Source: Actinomadura atramentaria DSM 43919
GTDB taxonomy: Bacteria; Actinomycetota; Actinomycetes; Streptosporangiales; Streptosporangiaceae
Direction of reading: 5' to 3'
DNA: 64,000 nt
NCBI RefSeq assembly: GCF_000381885.1
Contig: NZ_KB907210.1
Coordinates: 124,001 to 188,000, forward strand
Shown here: positions 56,247 to 64,000 of the stretch, one piece after another
Position numbering within the stretch: position 1 is the stretch's first letter
How the letters are laid out: each line of letters opens with the position of its first letter
Program-made: the position numbers and the translations under genes
The notes under the pieces: model-generated
What the model saw: the letters and a program-made list of their open reading frames with translations, nothing else
The model's database searches: none
Told to the model about the DNA's origin: nothing

Positions 56247-56676
56247 GATCGCAGAGTTTCCAGGTGCCGTTCTCCTTGAGCAGGAACACCGTGGCCGGTT
56301 GCTGGCGCGGCCGGGTGATGCTCGCCTGGGCGGTGGTCCCGGTGATCCGGATGTTCTGGACGGTGATCGGGGTCAGCGCGGCCTTCGGGTCGCCGTGGTC
56401 GTCCGGGGCGTCGATATCGTCCGCGACGCCCTCGGCCTCCTGCGCGCACAGCATCGACAGCACTGTCGCGTTGTCGCTGCGATCCACCGCGCCCGCGAAA
56501 GCGGTGACGGTCTTCTGGATCACGGCCTGTTCGCCGTGTGCCTCGGGCCGGCCGGAATCGGAGAGCGCGAGCCGCCCCGCGCCCGCCACAAGCCCCAGCG
56601 CACCCACCAGAATCAGCGCCGCCGAGACGACGAACATGGGCTCGTGCCTCAGTTTCGGCCGTGGTCCGGTTCGCAT
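56227..56676 (-). CDS. small membrane-anchored protein, Rv0361-like
   Basis: This 149-residue protein has a basic N terminus, one membrane helix (MFVVSAALILVGALGLVAGAG) and an extracytoplasmic NTF2/lumazine-binding-like domain (VIQKTVTAFAGAVDRSD, VQNIRITGTTAQASITRP, FLLKENGTWKLCDPL). This resembles the DUF4878/Rv0361 type. Its end lies in 14-bp tandem repeats. It is 4 bp from the HNH-type secreted protein gene and is co-transcribed with it; an immunity role is a speculative reading. Confidence 0.75.
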   Translation of the reverse strand: MRTGPRPKLRHEPMFVVSAALILVGALGLVAGAGRLALSDSGRPEAHGEQAVIQKTVTAFAGAVDRSDNATVLSMLCAQEAEGVADDIDAPDDHGDPKAALTPITVQNIRITGTTAQASITRPRQQPATVFLLKENGTWKLCDPLRYEH

Positions 56677-56680
56677 CGGC

Positions 56681-57589
56681 TCAGCCTTTCTGGGTCTTGA
56701 CGAGTGCGTTGATGAGGTCCTGAATCTCGGACTCGGCCCGCTCCCGGATCTTCGCCTGCTCGGCGAGCCATCGCGGGTCGGCCCCCGAAATGAACGCCGA
56801 ACTGCCCGAGAGCTTCGAGCCGTTGGCCGTCTTGGAAAGCCACTGGGTGTTGGACGGGGAGTTCGCGACGAGCCACATGTTCTCCGGCGTCAGTTTCAGG
56901 AAGTCGCGCATGGTGACCAGACGGCGGAGCGGAACGATGTGATCGAACGCCACGCCCGTCACCCGCCGTCCGTTGGTGTACGCGTCGTCGGGCGCGCCGA
57001 TCCGCGGCGGCAGCTTGCCTTGCAGGTAGGACGTCCGGGGAACGGTCGGACGGGTCTCGTCCAGCGCCTTGTAGACGGGATTCACGATCGGCTGGCGGTA
57101 GCGCGGCGGGTTCCGGTCCACGCGCGTCGTCATGCCTTTCTTCCCGGGCCCGTAGTCGAGGAAGTCGTACGTCTTCGGCCCGAAGTTGCCCATCGCCCGC
57201 TTGTCCGCGTCGGTCAGTTTCTGGACCGCCGACGACACCTTGGATATCTGGCCGGGCGTCGGCTTCGGGAACGACGAAAGCGGATGCCCGCGCACCACCT
57301 TGGAGAACGCGCTGACGCACTGCCGCACCCGCGAGAGGGCCTGCGCCTGCTGGGCGTTCAGCGACCGCGCCTCCGCGTTGTACGCGCTGACGTAGGCGCG
57401 GTTGGAACTCACTCTCGGCTTGGCGTTGTGCGCCTTGATGAGACCCGCGATGCGCTTGGCCTCGGCTATCGGGCCGGCGCACAGTTCTTCCAGGTCATCG
57501 GCGTTCGCGGGGGCGGGCAGCGTCACCGTCAGGAGCGAACCCGCCAGACCCGCCACCAGCAGACACCGCGCCCATCGCCATACAGACAT
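56681..57589 (-). CDS. secreted HNH/Endo-VII-type nuclease candidate
   Basis: This 302-residue protein has a signal peptide (MSVWRWARCLLVAGLAGSLL, then PAPANA), a helical middle region and a C-terminal nuclease-like motif: FDHIVPLRRLVTMRDFLKL, TPENMWLVANSPSNTQWLSK and TANGSK. The DHIVP and N-x-x-L/N-x-SK spacing resembles the HNH-fold domain of polymorphic toxins, with the DH residue pair as catalytic candidates. It would be exported, so it may degrade external DNA or act on competitors. Adjacent gene may encode an immunity-like partner. Homology not verified by search. Confidence 0.6.
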   Translation of the reverse strand: MSVWRWARCLLVAGLAGSLLTVTLPAPANADDLEELCAGPIAEAKRIAGLIKAHNAKPRVSSNRAYVSAYNAEARSLNAQQAQALSRVRQCVSAFSKVVRGHPLSSFPKPTPGQISKVSSAVQKLTDADKRAMGNFGPKTYDFLDYGPGKKGMTTRVDRNPPRYRQPIVNPVYKALDETRPTVPRTSYLQGKLPPRIGAPDDAYTNGRRVTGVAFDHIVPLRRLVTMRDFLKLTPENMWLVANSPSNTQWLSKTANGSKLSGSSAFISGADPRWLAEQAKIRERAESEIQDLINALVKTQKG

Positions 57590-57622
57590 GGATGTACTTT
57601 AGACGCGGCGCGGCCAGGACGC

Positions 57623-58813
57623 CTAGCCGCGCGGCCGCCGGGCCGGGTGAACGCTCAGCGAATCACGCGATCTCACCGAGGCGGCGAACGCCTCGATCCC
57701 GTCCACGACGGCCTCGAAGCGCAGCGAGTGGTACAGGTCGAACGCGTGGTGGCCGCCCCTGAGCTCGGCGTAGACGACGGGCGCGGCCGACGTCCGGCGC
57801 AACTCGTCGGTGAAGTGGCGGGCGTCCGAGACGGGAACGATCGGGTCCTTGTCTCCGTGCGCGACGAAGAACGGCGGCGCGTCCGCCGTGATGTGGGACT
57901 CCGGCGATGACTCCGGCCCCTGGCCGAAATACTCCCGGTACCAGGCGTTCAGGCAGACGGCTCCGCTGACCGAGGTGTCCGCGTCCTCGAAACCCGGCTG
58001 GAAGGCCGGGTCGTTCTGGGTGAGCGCGGCGAAAGCCGCCATGTGCGCGCCCGCCGAACTGCCCGCGACGAACACCGTCGCGGGATCGACGCCGTATTCG
58101 TCGGCGTGCTCGCGGACCCGGGCGACGACCTTCTTGAGGTCGATCAGATGATCGGGATGCTCGACCTCGGGCCGCAGCCGGTAATTCGCGCTGACGCAAA
58201 CCCAGCCCTGGCTGGCGAGCCGGTAGAGCAGCGCCAATGACTGGCTGTTCTTGTGGCCGCCGGAATAGTGGCCGCCGTGGACGTGGATCATGACGGGCGC
58301 GCCCTGCGGCCGCGAGCGGTGGTGATAGACGTCGAGCAGATTGCGGCGGCCCGCGTCTCCGTAGGAGAGGTCGGCGACGCGGCGGACGTCCCGGCGGCGC
58401 TTGATGATCGGCATGAGAATGATGCGCGCCAGCGGACGGCGCGTCCGCAGCCCGGCGGCCAGATCAGGGTCGAGGGATTCCCGCCATCCCGCGCCCAGGC
58501 CCTCGTCCAAAGCGCGGTCGACCCGGGCCTTCTCCCCCACCGCGCGGTACGCGACGACCGCGAGTCCCACAAACGTCACGGCGGCCAGCGCGACGCCCGC
58601 CCAACCGGCCGCCGAGTCGATGTCGCCCTCCGCGAAAGCCAGCGACGTCGAAATCCCGAGCCAGTAGACGGCCGCGAAGAACGGCAGTTCGTTCACCGCC
58701 AGGCCGAGGAAGTAGCTCACCGTCGCGACCGGGCGCGGCCGCCGCACCGGCCGCAGCGCGAACAGCGCGCCCATCGCGATGACGACGACGGTGAACAGAT
58801 AGCCGATGGGCAC
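57623..58813 (-). CDS. membrane-anchored alpha/beta hydrolase (esterase)
   Basis: This 396-residue protein has three N-terminal membrane helices (PIGYLFTVVVIAMGALFAL, FLGLAVNELPFFAAVYWLG, WAGVALAAVTFVGLAVVAY), then a hydrolase domain. It has an HVHGGHYSGG oxyanion loop, VFVAGSSAGAHMAA with the nucleophile Ser (GSSAG), a HGDKDPIVPVSD acid and a GGHHAFDLYH His. This matches the BD-FAE/carboxylesterase group. GTG 58813 follows GGAGG. It is divergent from a LysR gene, which probably controls it. Confidence 0.87.
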   Translation of the reverse strand: MPIGYLFTVVVIAMGALFALRPVRRPRPVATVSYFLGLAVNELPFFAAVYWLGISTSLAFAEGDIDSAAGWAGVALAAVTFVGLAVVAYRAVGEKARVDRALDEGLGAGWRESLDPDLAAGLRTRRPLARIILMPIIKRRRDVRRVADLSYGDAGRRNLLDVYHHRSRPQGAPVMIHVHGGHYSGGHKNSQSLALLYRLASQGWVCVSANYRLRPEVEHPDHLIDLKKVVARVREHADEYGVDPATVFVAGSSAGAHMAAFAALTQNDPAFQPGFEDADTSVSGAVCLNAWYREYFGQGPESSPESHITADAPPFFVAHGDKDPIVPVSDARHFTDELRRTSAAPVVYAELRGGHHAFDLYHSLRFEAVVDGIEAFAASVRSRDSLSVHPARRPRG

Positions 58814-58890
58814 AGAGCCTCCAAGGACGGCCGACCGCGCGGCGGGCCGCGCTCCAGCGTGCCCGGTTCGCCCTCGTCTCATCAACGACG

Positions 58891-58899
58891 TATCCGATA
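58891..58899. promoter_or_regulatory. operator candidate between esterase and LysR
   Basis: TATC-C-GATA at 58891-58899 (with flanking CG) sits in the 126-bp divergent gap. Short, symmetric and placed like LysR autoregulatory sites. Confidence 0.3.
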
Positions 58900-58939
58900 A
58901 CGTCCTTTAACCCTGATCTAACAAATTCGGAGGCCGCGG

Positions 58940-59812
58940 ATGGAGATGCGAGACATCGAGATCTTCCTGACGCTGGCCGAGGAACTGCACTTCAGCCGCG
59001 CGGCCGAGCGGCTGGGCGTCAGTCCCGCCCGCGTCAGCCAGTCGATCAAGAAGCAGGAGCGGCGCGTCGGCGGCACTCTGTTCGACCGCACCACCCGCGC
59101 CGTCAGCCTGTCCCCGCTCGGTGAGCAGCTCTACCGGGAGCTCAAGAGCGGATACCGGCAGATCATGGAGGGGTTCACGACCGCGCGCGCCACCGCCGAC
59201 GGCACGGCGGGAACGCTGACGCTGGGCACCCTCGGGCCGCACTCGATGCGGATCAGAAAAACGCTCGACCTCTTCCTGGAACGCCACCCCAATGCGCGGA
59301 TTCAGCACCGGGAGATCCAGCCGTCCTCTCCCCTGGACCTGCTGCTGTCGGGGGACGTGGACGTGGCGTATCTGTGGCTGCCGATCCGCGAGCCCGACCT
59401 GACCGTCCGGCCGACGACGCACACGTCCGAGGTGTTGCTGATGGTCGGCGCCGATCATCCGTTCGCGGCGCGGGAGAGCGTCTGCCTGGAGGATTTCGGC
59501 GACTGCGCGGTGGTCGAGGGGCAGTCGATCCCCGCCTATCTGGAGGAGGTCTTCAATCCCTGGCACACGCCGTCCGGCCGTCCCGTCCGCCGGGGGCCGA
59601 AGGTGACGACGTGGCAGGAGGCGTTGAGCGCCGTCTCGTCCGGCCAGGCCGTCGCCGGAGTCCCCGCCGAGGCGGCCGAGTTCTATCCCTGGCCGAGCCT
59701 GGCGTACGTGCCCGTTCGGGACGCGCCGCGCTGCGGGTGGGGTTTCGTGTGGCGGACGTCGAGCGAGACGCCGCTGATCCGCGCGCTCGCCGACGCGGCT
59801 CCGGCGGTGTAG
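58940..59812 (+). CDS. LysR-family transcriptional regulator
   Basis: This 290-residue protein has an N-terminal HTH (MRDIEIFLTLAEELHFSRAAERLGVSPARVSQSIKKQERRVG) and an effector domain typical of the family. Divergent from the esterase gene; its likely target. Ligand unknown. Confidence 0.92.
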   Translation: MEMRDIEIFLTLAEELHFSRAAERLGVSPARVSQSIKKQERRVGGTLFDRTTRAVSLSPLGEQLYRELKSGYRQIMEGFTTARATADGTAGTLTLGTLGPHSMRIRKTLDLFLERHPNARIQHREIQPSSPLDLLLSGDVDVAYLWLPIREPDLTVRPTTHTSEVLLMVGADHPFAARESVCLEDFGDCAVVEGQSIPAYLEEVFNPWHTPSGRPVRRGPKVTTWQEALSAVSSGQAVAGVPAEAAEFYPWPSLAYVPVRDAPRCGWGFVWRTSSETPLIRALADAAPAV

Positions 59813-59956
59813 CCCTCGACAACGCTTCATACAAACACTAATGTCTGCTTGACCTCGCCCCGGCCCGCGCGGACGGTGCGTCGGCGTCCCGCGCCCCGGC
59901 CGCGCCCGGCGGGGCGTCCCCGCGTTCCCGCCCGTTCCGAGCGAACAGAGGAATCC

Positions 59957-60889
59957 ATGAGCAAACGACGCGTCCTGAGCTCCCTCGCGGCGGGGGCCGC
60001 CGCCGTCGCCGCGCTGGCCCCGGCGGCCGCCGAGGCCGACACCGCGCCCGCCTATCCCGTGGGCGACCTGGGCACCGCGATCAGCAACTTCGTGCTCAGC
60101 CCGGACGCGGTCGCGGGCGGCAACATCTGGTCGTGCAAGCCGTCCGCCGAGCACCCGTACCCGGTGGTGGTCGTCCACGGGACGACGTCCAACTTCGGGT
60201 CGGCCGGGGCGACGATCGTCCCGACGCTCGCCAACGCCGGATACTGCGTCTACGGGTTCAACTACGGCGGGACGCAGTCCAGCCTCGGCCACATCTACGG
60301 GCTCGGCGACATCGCGCAGTCCGCGCAGCAGATGAGCGCGTTCGTCGACAAGGTGCTGGCCGCCACGGGCGCGCCCAAGGTCGACGTGGTCGGCAACTCG
60401 CAGGGCGGCATGATGCCGAACTACTACATCAAGCGGCTCGGCGGCGCGTCCAAGGTCCGGACGCTGATCGGCCTCGGCCCGACCAACCACGGCACCACCA
60501 TGAACGGCCTGGTCAACCTCGGCCGCACCCTGAACGTGCTCTGGCTTGTCAACGGCTTCTACTACCTGATCGGCTCCCCCGCCCACACGCAGCAGGAAGA
60601 GGGCTCGGACTTCCAGACGGCGCTGTTCGCCGACGGCGACACCGTCCCCGGCGTCCGCTACCTGACGATCGTGACGTCCCACGACACCACGGTCACCCCG
60701 CTCACCAACGCCTACCTGCACGGCGGCGACACCACGAACGTCCTGCTCCAGGACCTCTGCCCCGACGACCCGGTCAGCCACTCGGGCATGTTCTACGACG
60801 GCCCGATCATGCAGCTCGTCCTCAACGAGATCGGCGCGAAGACCCCGAACTTCCACCCCCAATGCACCAACTACGGCCCGAACATCTGA
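59957..60889 (+). CDS. secreted triacylglycerol lipase-like protein
   Basis: This 310-residue protein has a signal peptide (KRRVLSSLAAGAAAVAALAP, cleavage near AEA-DT), VVVVHGTTSN oxyanion strand, nucleophile elbow VDVVGNSQGGM (Ser in GNSQGG), and a TSHDTTVTP acid loop with VSHSGMFYDG downstream His. Pattern matches actinomycete lipases of the EstA/lipase class 2 type; disulfide Cys are present (WSCKP, AGYCVYG, LCPDD, QCTNY). ATG 59957 follows AGAGGAATCC. It stands alone; a regulator link is not obvious. Confidence 0.9.
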   Translation: MSKRRVLSSLAAGAAAVAALAPAAAEADTAPAYPVGDLGTAISNFVLSPDAVAGGNIWSCKPSAEHPYPVVVVHGTTSNFGSAGATIVPTLANAGYCVYGFNYGGTQSSLGHIYGLGDIAQSAQQMSAFVDKVLAATGAPKVDVVGNSQGGMMPNYYIKRLGGASKVRTLIGLGPTNHGTTMNGLVNLGRTLNVLWLVNGFYYLIGSPAHTQQEEGSDFQTALFADGDTVPGVRYLTIVTSHDTTVTPLTNAYLHGGDTTNVLLQDLCPDDPVSHSGMFYDGPIMQLVLNEIGAKTPNFHPQCTNYGPNI

Positions 60890-60973
60890 CCGCGCCCTCT
60901 CCCCCGGGTCGCCTGCTCCGAACGCGGGTAAGGATCTTGCTGACGCGTGTCGGCGAGCGGGGAGGGGGCCATC

Positions 60974-61120
60974 GTGACCGGTCAGCACGCGCTCCGTGAC
61001 GCCCCCGGAAGGCTTGACGAGGCGGCCGCCGGCCCACGCGTTCGTCGGCGGGCGAATTCCGCGAGTCCGCCGACGAACGTTCCACCGCAGCGGAGGGCGT
61101 CGGGGGTCGGCTCCTCATGA
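60974..61120 (+). CDS. possible 48-residue leader ORF coupled to the CNNM gene
   Basis: GTG 60974 follows a GGGGAGGGGGC site and opens 48 codons ending in TGA that overlaps the downstream ATG (ATGA). The peptide is Arg/Pro/Ala-rich, with two PP pairs near its end (SASPPTNVPPQRR). The next gene lacks a good ribosome site, so it may depend on this ORF for translation. A 13-bp stem lies inside the ORF. The layout recalls proline-rich leaders that regulate Mg transport genes in other bacteria (MgtL-like), but function is inferred. Confidence 0.4.
   Translation: MTGQHALRDAPGRLDEAAAGPRVRRRANSASPPTNVPPQRRASGVGSS
61039..61079 (+). promoter_or_regulatory. 13-bp inverted repeat upstream of the CNNM gene
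   Basis: CGTTCGTCGGCGG (61039-61051) and its exact complement (61067-61079), separated by 15 bases, form a strong hairpin in the leader 37 bp before the CNNM ATG. It is inside the possible leader ORF, so ribosome movement would open or close it; an operator is the alternative. Confidence 0.5.
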
Positions 61121-62463
61121 ATGCGTGGCTCGGCGTTCTCGCCATTCTCCTGTTGACGGCCGCGACCGGTTATTTCGTCGCGCAGGAGTTCGCGTTCGTC
61201 ACCGCCGACCGCCTGGAGTTGGAGCACCGCGCCCGCGACGGCGACCGGAAGTCCGAGCGCGCCGTCACGGTCATGAACCGGCTGTCGTTCATGCTGTCCG
61301 GCGCGCAACTGGGCATCACCGTGACCGCGCTGGTCGTGGGTTTCATCGCGCGGCCCGCGCTGGCCGAGCTGTTCCGGCCCGTGCTGCGCGCGGTCGGCAT
61401 CCCCGACGCGGTGATCGGCGGAATCGCGGTCGCGCTCGGATTCGTCCTGGCGACCGTCATCCAGATGCTGCTCGGCGAACTGTTCCCGAAGAACCTCGCG
61501 CTCGCGCGCGCGGAGCCGCTGGCTCGGGCGCTGGCGGCGTCCACGCTCGGATATCTCGCGGTGGCGGGTCCGCTGATCCGGTTGTTCGACGCGTCCGCGA
61601 ACCGCCTCGTGCGGGCGGTCGGAATCGAGCCCGTCGAAGAACTGCACCACGGCGCGACCCTCGAAGAACTCGGCCACATCATCGGCGAATCCGGCGAGCA
61701 GTTGCAGGAAGGCCACGCGGATCTGCTGGAACGCGCGCTGGCCTTCTCCGAGCGGAGCGCGGATTCGGTGATGGTGCCGCGCGTGGACGTCGTCACCGTC
61801 CCGGCGTCCGACACGGCCGACTCCCTCTCCGAAATCATCATCGCCAGCGGCCACACCCGCTATCCCGTCGTCGGATCGGGCGTGGACGACGTCGTCGGCG
61901 TCGTCGGTCTGGACGAGCTGATCACCCTGTCCCCCGCCGAGGCCGCCCGCACCACCGTCCGCGAACTCGCCCGCCCCGCCCTGCTGCTCCCCACGACGCT
62001 CGCACTGCCCGACGTCATCGAGCGCCTGCGCGAGAACCGCGCCCCGCTCGCCTGCGTCGTGGACGAGTACGGCGGCTTCGCCGGGCTCGTGACCTGGGAG
62101 GACGTCGCCGAGGAACTGGTCGGCGAGATCTCCGACGAGAACGAGCCGGACGAGGAGCTGGCCATCCGCAGCGGCGACTGGTGGACCCTCGACGCCGGCC
62201 TGCGCGTGGACGAGGCGGCGCACGAGACCGGCGTCGACCTCCCCGCCGGCGACTACGAGACGGTCTCCGGCCTGCTGCTCAAACGCCTCGGCCGCGTCGC
62301 CGAACCCGGCGACGTCGTCCTGGTGGACCTGCCCCCCGAGCATCTGGACGAGCCGCCGCGCCGCGCGGTCGTGGAGGTCCTGACCGTCCACCGCCACGTC
62401 CCCGAGCTGATCCGGCTCCGCACCGAGGACGCCCCGCCGGAGATCGAGGGGGACGCGCGGTGA
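61117..62463 (+). CDS. CNNM/CorC-family membrane protein (DUF21, CBS, CorC_HlyC)
   Basis: This 448-residue protein has a DUF21 transmembrane domain with three helices plus a re-entrant segment (AILLLTAATGYFVAQEFAFV, MLSGAQLGITVTALVVGFIA, ATVIQMLLGELFPKNLALAR), a CBS pair (MVPRVDVVTVPASDTADSLS, GHTRYPVVGSGVDDVVGVVG, LACVVDEYGGFAGLVTWEDV) and a C-terminal CorC/HlyC domain (DWWTLDAGLRVDEAAHETG). CNNM/CorC proteins export Mg or related divalent ions. GTGA overlap joins it to the next gene. Confidence 0.9.
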   Translation: MNAWLGVLAILLLTAATGYFVAQEFAFVTADRLELEHRARDGDRKSERAVTVMNRLSFMLSGAQLGITVTALVVGFIARPALAELFRPVLRAVGIPDAVIGGIAVALGFVLATVIQMLLGELFPKNLALARAEPLARALAASTLGYLAVAGPLIRLFDASANRLVRAVGIEPVEELHHGATLEELGHIIGESGEQLQEGHADLLERALAFSERSADSVMVPRVDVVTVPASDTADSLSEIIIASGHTRYPVVGSGVDDVVGVVGLDELITLSPAEAARTTVRELARPALLLPTTLALPDVIERLRENRAPLACVVDEYGGFAGLVTWEDVAEELVGEISDENEPDEELAIRSGDWWTLDAGLRVDEAAHETGVDLPAGDYETVSGLLLKRLGRVAEPGDVVLVDLPPEHLDEPPRRAVVEVLTVHRHVPELIRLRTEDAPPEIEGDAR

Positions 62464-63470
62464 ACCTCGGCGTGGGCATCCCGGTGACGCTGGCGCTGCT
62501 GGCGGGCAACGGCTTCTTCGTGGCCGCCGAGTTCGCGCTGGTGGCGGCGAAGCGCCCGCGGCTGGAGCGGGACGCGGCGGCGGGCAGCCGCGCGGCGGCG
62601 TCGGCGGTCGCGGGCATCCGGGAGCTGTCGGTGATGCTCGCGGGCGCGCAGCTCGGCATCACGATGTGCTCGCTGGGCCTCGGCCTGGTGTCGGAGCCGG
62701 TGCTCGCGGAGACGCTGACGCCGTGGTTCCACGCGGTCGGCCTGCCCTCGGCGGCGGCGCACGCGGTGGCGTTCGTGCTGGCCCTGGCACTGGTGACGTT
62801 CCTGCACATGGTCGTCGGGGAGATGGCCCCGAAGTCGTGGGCGATCGTGCGGCCGGAGCGGTCCGCGACGGTGCTCGCGCCGCCGTTCCGGGCGTTCACG
62901 ACGATCGTGCATCCGGTGCTGACCGCGCTGAACGCGACGACGAACCTGCTGCTGCGGCTGCTCGGCGTCCAGCCGAGGGACGCGGCCGAGATCGCGCGGA
63001 CCCCCGAGCAGCTCCGCGACCTGGCGATGGAGTCGCGCCGCCTCGGCCTGATCGACGAGGCGGACCTGCGCGTCCTGACGGCGGCGCTGGACGCCCCGCG
63101 CGCGTCGCTGGCGGGCCTGGTCGTGCCGCTCGCCGACATCGTCGCGGTGCGGTCGGACGCGTCCCCGCAGGAGGTCGTCGACACGGCCGCGCGCAGCGGC
63201 CGGACGCGGATCATGGTGCGCGGCGCGGGCACGCCGAGGATGATCCACGTCCGGGACGCCTATCTCGCGCGGGCGCGCGGCCGGACGACCCCGGCGGGCG
63301 AGCTGGCGCACCCGGTGCCGATGCTGCCGGAGCGGACGCCGGTCGCGGCGGCCGTGGCCGCGCTGCGCGCCGCGCACAGCAACCTCGGCCTGGTCGCGGA
63401 CGCGGCGGGCCGCCCGGTCGGGCTGATCAGTCTGGACGATCTGCTGGCGACGCTGCTGGTCACCCACTGA
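62460..63470 (+). CDS. second CNNM-type membrane protein (DUF21, CBS)
   Basis: This 336-residue protein has a DUF21 domain (VTLALLAGNGFFVAAEFALVA, MLAGAQLGITMCSLGLGLVSEP, LALALVTFLHMVVGEMAPKSWAIV), then a CBS pair (LVVPLADIVAVRSDASPQEV, RTRIMVRGAGTPRMIHVRDA, LGLVADAAGRPVGLISLDDL). It lacks the CorC_HlyC domain of its partner, so the pair may form a heteromeric transporter. GTG overlaps the stop of the upstream gene. Confidence 0.9.
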   Translation: MNLGVGIPVTLALLAGNGFFVAAEFALVAAKRPRLERDAAAGSRAAASAVAGIRELSVMLAGAQLGITMCSLGLGLVSEPVLAETLTPWFHAVGLPSAAAHAVAFVLALALVTFLHMVVGEMAPKSWAIVRPERSATVLAPPFRAFTTIVHPVLTALNATTNLLLRLLGVQPRDAAEIARTPEQLRDLAMESRRLGLIDEADLRVLTAALDAPRASLAGLVVPLADIVAVRSDASPQEVVDTAARSGRTRIMVRGAGTPRMIHVRDAYLARARGRTTPAGELAHPVPMLPERTPVAAAVAALRAAHSNLGLVADAAGRPVGLISLDDLLATLLVTH

Positions 63471-63486
63471 CCGCCGTCAACCCATG

Positions 63487-63520
63487 TTGACACGCCCTCG
63501 ATGTCAACCTACATTGACAG
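63487..63520 (+). promoter_or_regulatory. near-consensus promoter with overlapping operators
   Basis: TTGACA (63487-63492), 17 bases, TACATT (63510-63515) is a near-consensus sigma70 promoter. Three half-sites overlap it: TTGACA itself, TGTCAA at about 63502-63507 and TTGACA at 63514-63519. They form inverted pairs: GTTGACA-N9-TGTCAAC and TGTCAA-N6-TTGACA. Expected start is about 63522, at the ATG of the HTH gene, making it leaderless and probably autoregulated. Confidence 0.65.
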
Positions 63521-63522
63521 CC

Positions 63523-63753
63523 ATGAGCGACGGAGTGACACTCGCCCGCGAGGCGAGCAGCCGTGACCCGGCGGTCGGGCTCCGCGCCGTCCGCGCCCTG
63601 CGGGAACTGGCCGACCGGCTGGAGAACCTGCAGGTCGCGGGCGCGCGCGAACGCGGCTGGACGTGGCAGGAGATCGCGGACGCGCTCGGCGTCAGCCGCC
63701 AGGCCGTCCACAAGAAGCACGGCGGCGGCCGCCGCCTCGGAAGGGAGAAGTGA
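63523..63753 (+). CDS. small HTH protein, Clp-associated type
   Basis: This 76-residue protein has a helix-turn-helix near the C-terminal end (WTWQEIADALGVSRQAVHKKHG) after a helical DRLENLQVAGARERG. This type is often encoded directly upstream of a Clp N-domain protein in actinomycetes, as here. Its stop overlaps the next ATG (TGATG). Promoter elements suggest that it represses itself. Confidence 0.88.
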   Translation: MSDGVTLAREASSRDPAVGLRAVRALRELADRLENLQVAGARERGWTWQEIADALGVSRQAVHKKHGGGRRLGREK

Positions 63754-64000
63754 TGTTCGAACGGTTCAGCCGGGACGCCCGCGCGGCGGTCGTCGGCGCG
63801 CAGGCGTTCGGCCGCGAGCTGCGCGCCCGGCGGATCACCACCGGGCACCTGCTGTACGCGGTCGCGGCGGGCGAGGACGACGCGGCCGCCGCGCTGCGCG
63901 CCGCCGGAGCGACGCCGATCCGGCTGCGCGACGCGATCGAGCGCGGCGCGGCCGACCCCCTCGACCCCGAGGCGCTGCGCGCGATCGGCGTGGACCTGGC
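63753..64000 (+). CDS. Clp N-terminal (repeat) domain protein, 3' truncated by window edge
   Basis: The first 82 residues are visible: MFERFSRDARAAVVGAQAFGRE, RRITTGHLLYAVAAGEDDAAAA and RLRDAIERG. These match the start of the Clp_N/double-Clp-N fold used for substrate or adaptor binding. ATG 63753 overlaps the HTH stop. Whether an AAA ATPase module follows is beyond the window. Confidence 0.88.
   Translation, partial: MFERFSRDARAAVVGAQAFGRELRARRITTGHLLYAVAAGEDDAAAALRAAGATPIRLRDAIERGAADPLDPEALRAIGVDL

Overview
The window is chromosomal DNA of a very high-GC actinomycete. Codons end almost always in G or C, GTG starts are common, genes are packed with 4-base ATGA or GTGA overlaps, and there are F420-type and flavin luciferase-like oxidoreductases, XRE-DUF5753/DUF397 sets, a SigB/SigF-type sigma factor and an ECF sigma factor followed by a CU044_5270-type protein. 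An Actinomadura-like (Thermomonosporaceae) source fits best, but genus is an inference. No prophage, insertion sequence, CRISPR array or replication origin was seen.

Region 1 (1-10.3 kb): a D-2-hydroxyacid dehydrogenase tail, a DnaQ-type exonuclease behind a possible leader ORF, a membrane Ser/Thr kinase, an LLM oxidoreductase next to a deleted hyuA-hyuB remnant, a DUF72 gene, an ABC exporter divergent from a two-component pair (kinase frameshifted) with a perfect 12-bp-arm palindrome between them, and a PPK2 polyphosphate kinase. Region 2 (10.3-22.4 kb): a periodic mini-hairpin array, then metabolic and regulatory genes (rhodanese, GlxA-type regulator, luciferase-like monooxygenase with its FMN reductase, Nudix, SDR, DinB, large LuxR ATPase, TDT-type transporter with a divergent LysR, universal stress protein). 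Region 3 (22.4-26.3 kb): a CHAP protein, tRNA-Gly/Cys/Val, a secreted beta-propeller protein and an FUSC-type membrane protein.

Region 4 (26.3-39.9 kb) is the most distinctive block: a glycan locus with a UDP-xylose-synthase-like epimerase, bifunctional HldE-like heptose kinase/nucleotidyltransferase, GmhA isomerase, GT4, pyruvyltransferase-like protein, carbamoyltransferase, a GT2 fused to a GmhB-like phosphatase, two GT9 heptosyltransferase-like proteins, a GT4-like protein and two GT2 proteins, the last coupled to a CBS-domain gene. All four steps to an ADP-heptose-type donor are present. Next come a SigB/SigF-type sigma factor and an iron/metal stress set (CDGSH protein, heme-oxygenase-like diiron enzyme, a 59-residue secreted peptide with 19 histidines, USP, DUF981).

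Region 5 (45-50.8 kb): a TetR-controlled acyl-CoA operon with a three-part biotin carboxylase/BCCP/carboxyltransferase fusion, a CaiC-like ligase and the regulator; a palindromic operator lies before the first gene. Region 6 (50.8-57.6 kb): Nudix, two DUF397 genes with XRE-DUF5753, a divergent small protein, a C/A-rich repeat tract, a Thr/Pro-rich protein, the ECF sigma pair, and a secreted HNH-type nuclease candidate with a small membrane partner. Region 7 (57.6-64 kb): an esterase with divergent LysR, a secreted lipase, two CNNM/CorC-type membrane proteins behind a coupled leader ORF carrying a hairpin, and a leaderless HTH gene upstream of a Clp N-domain protein that runs off the end.
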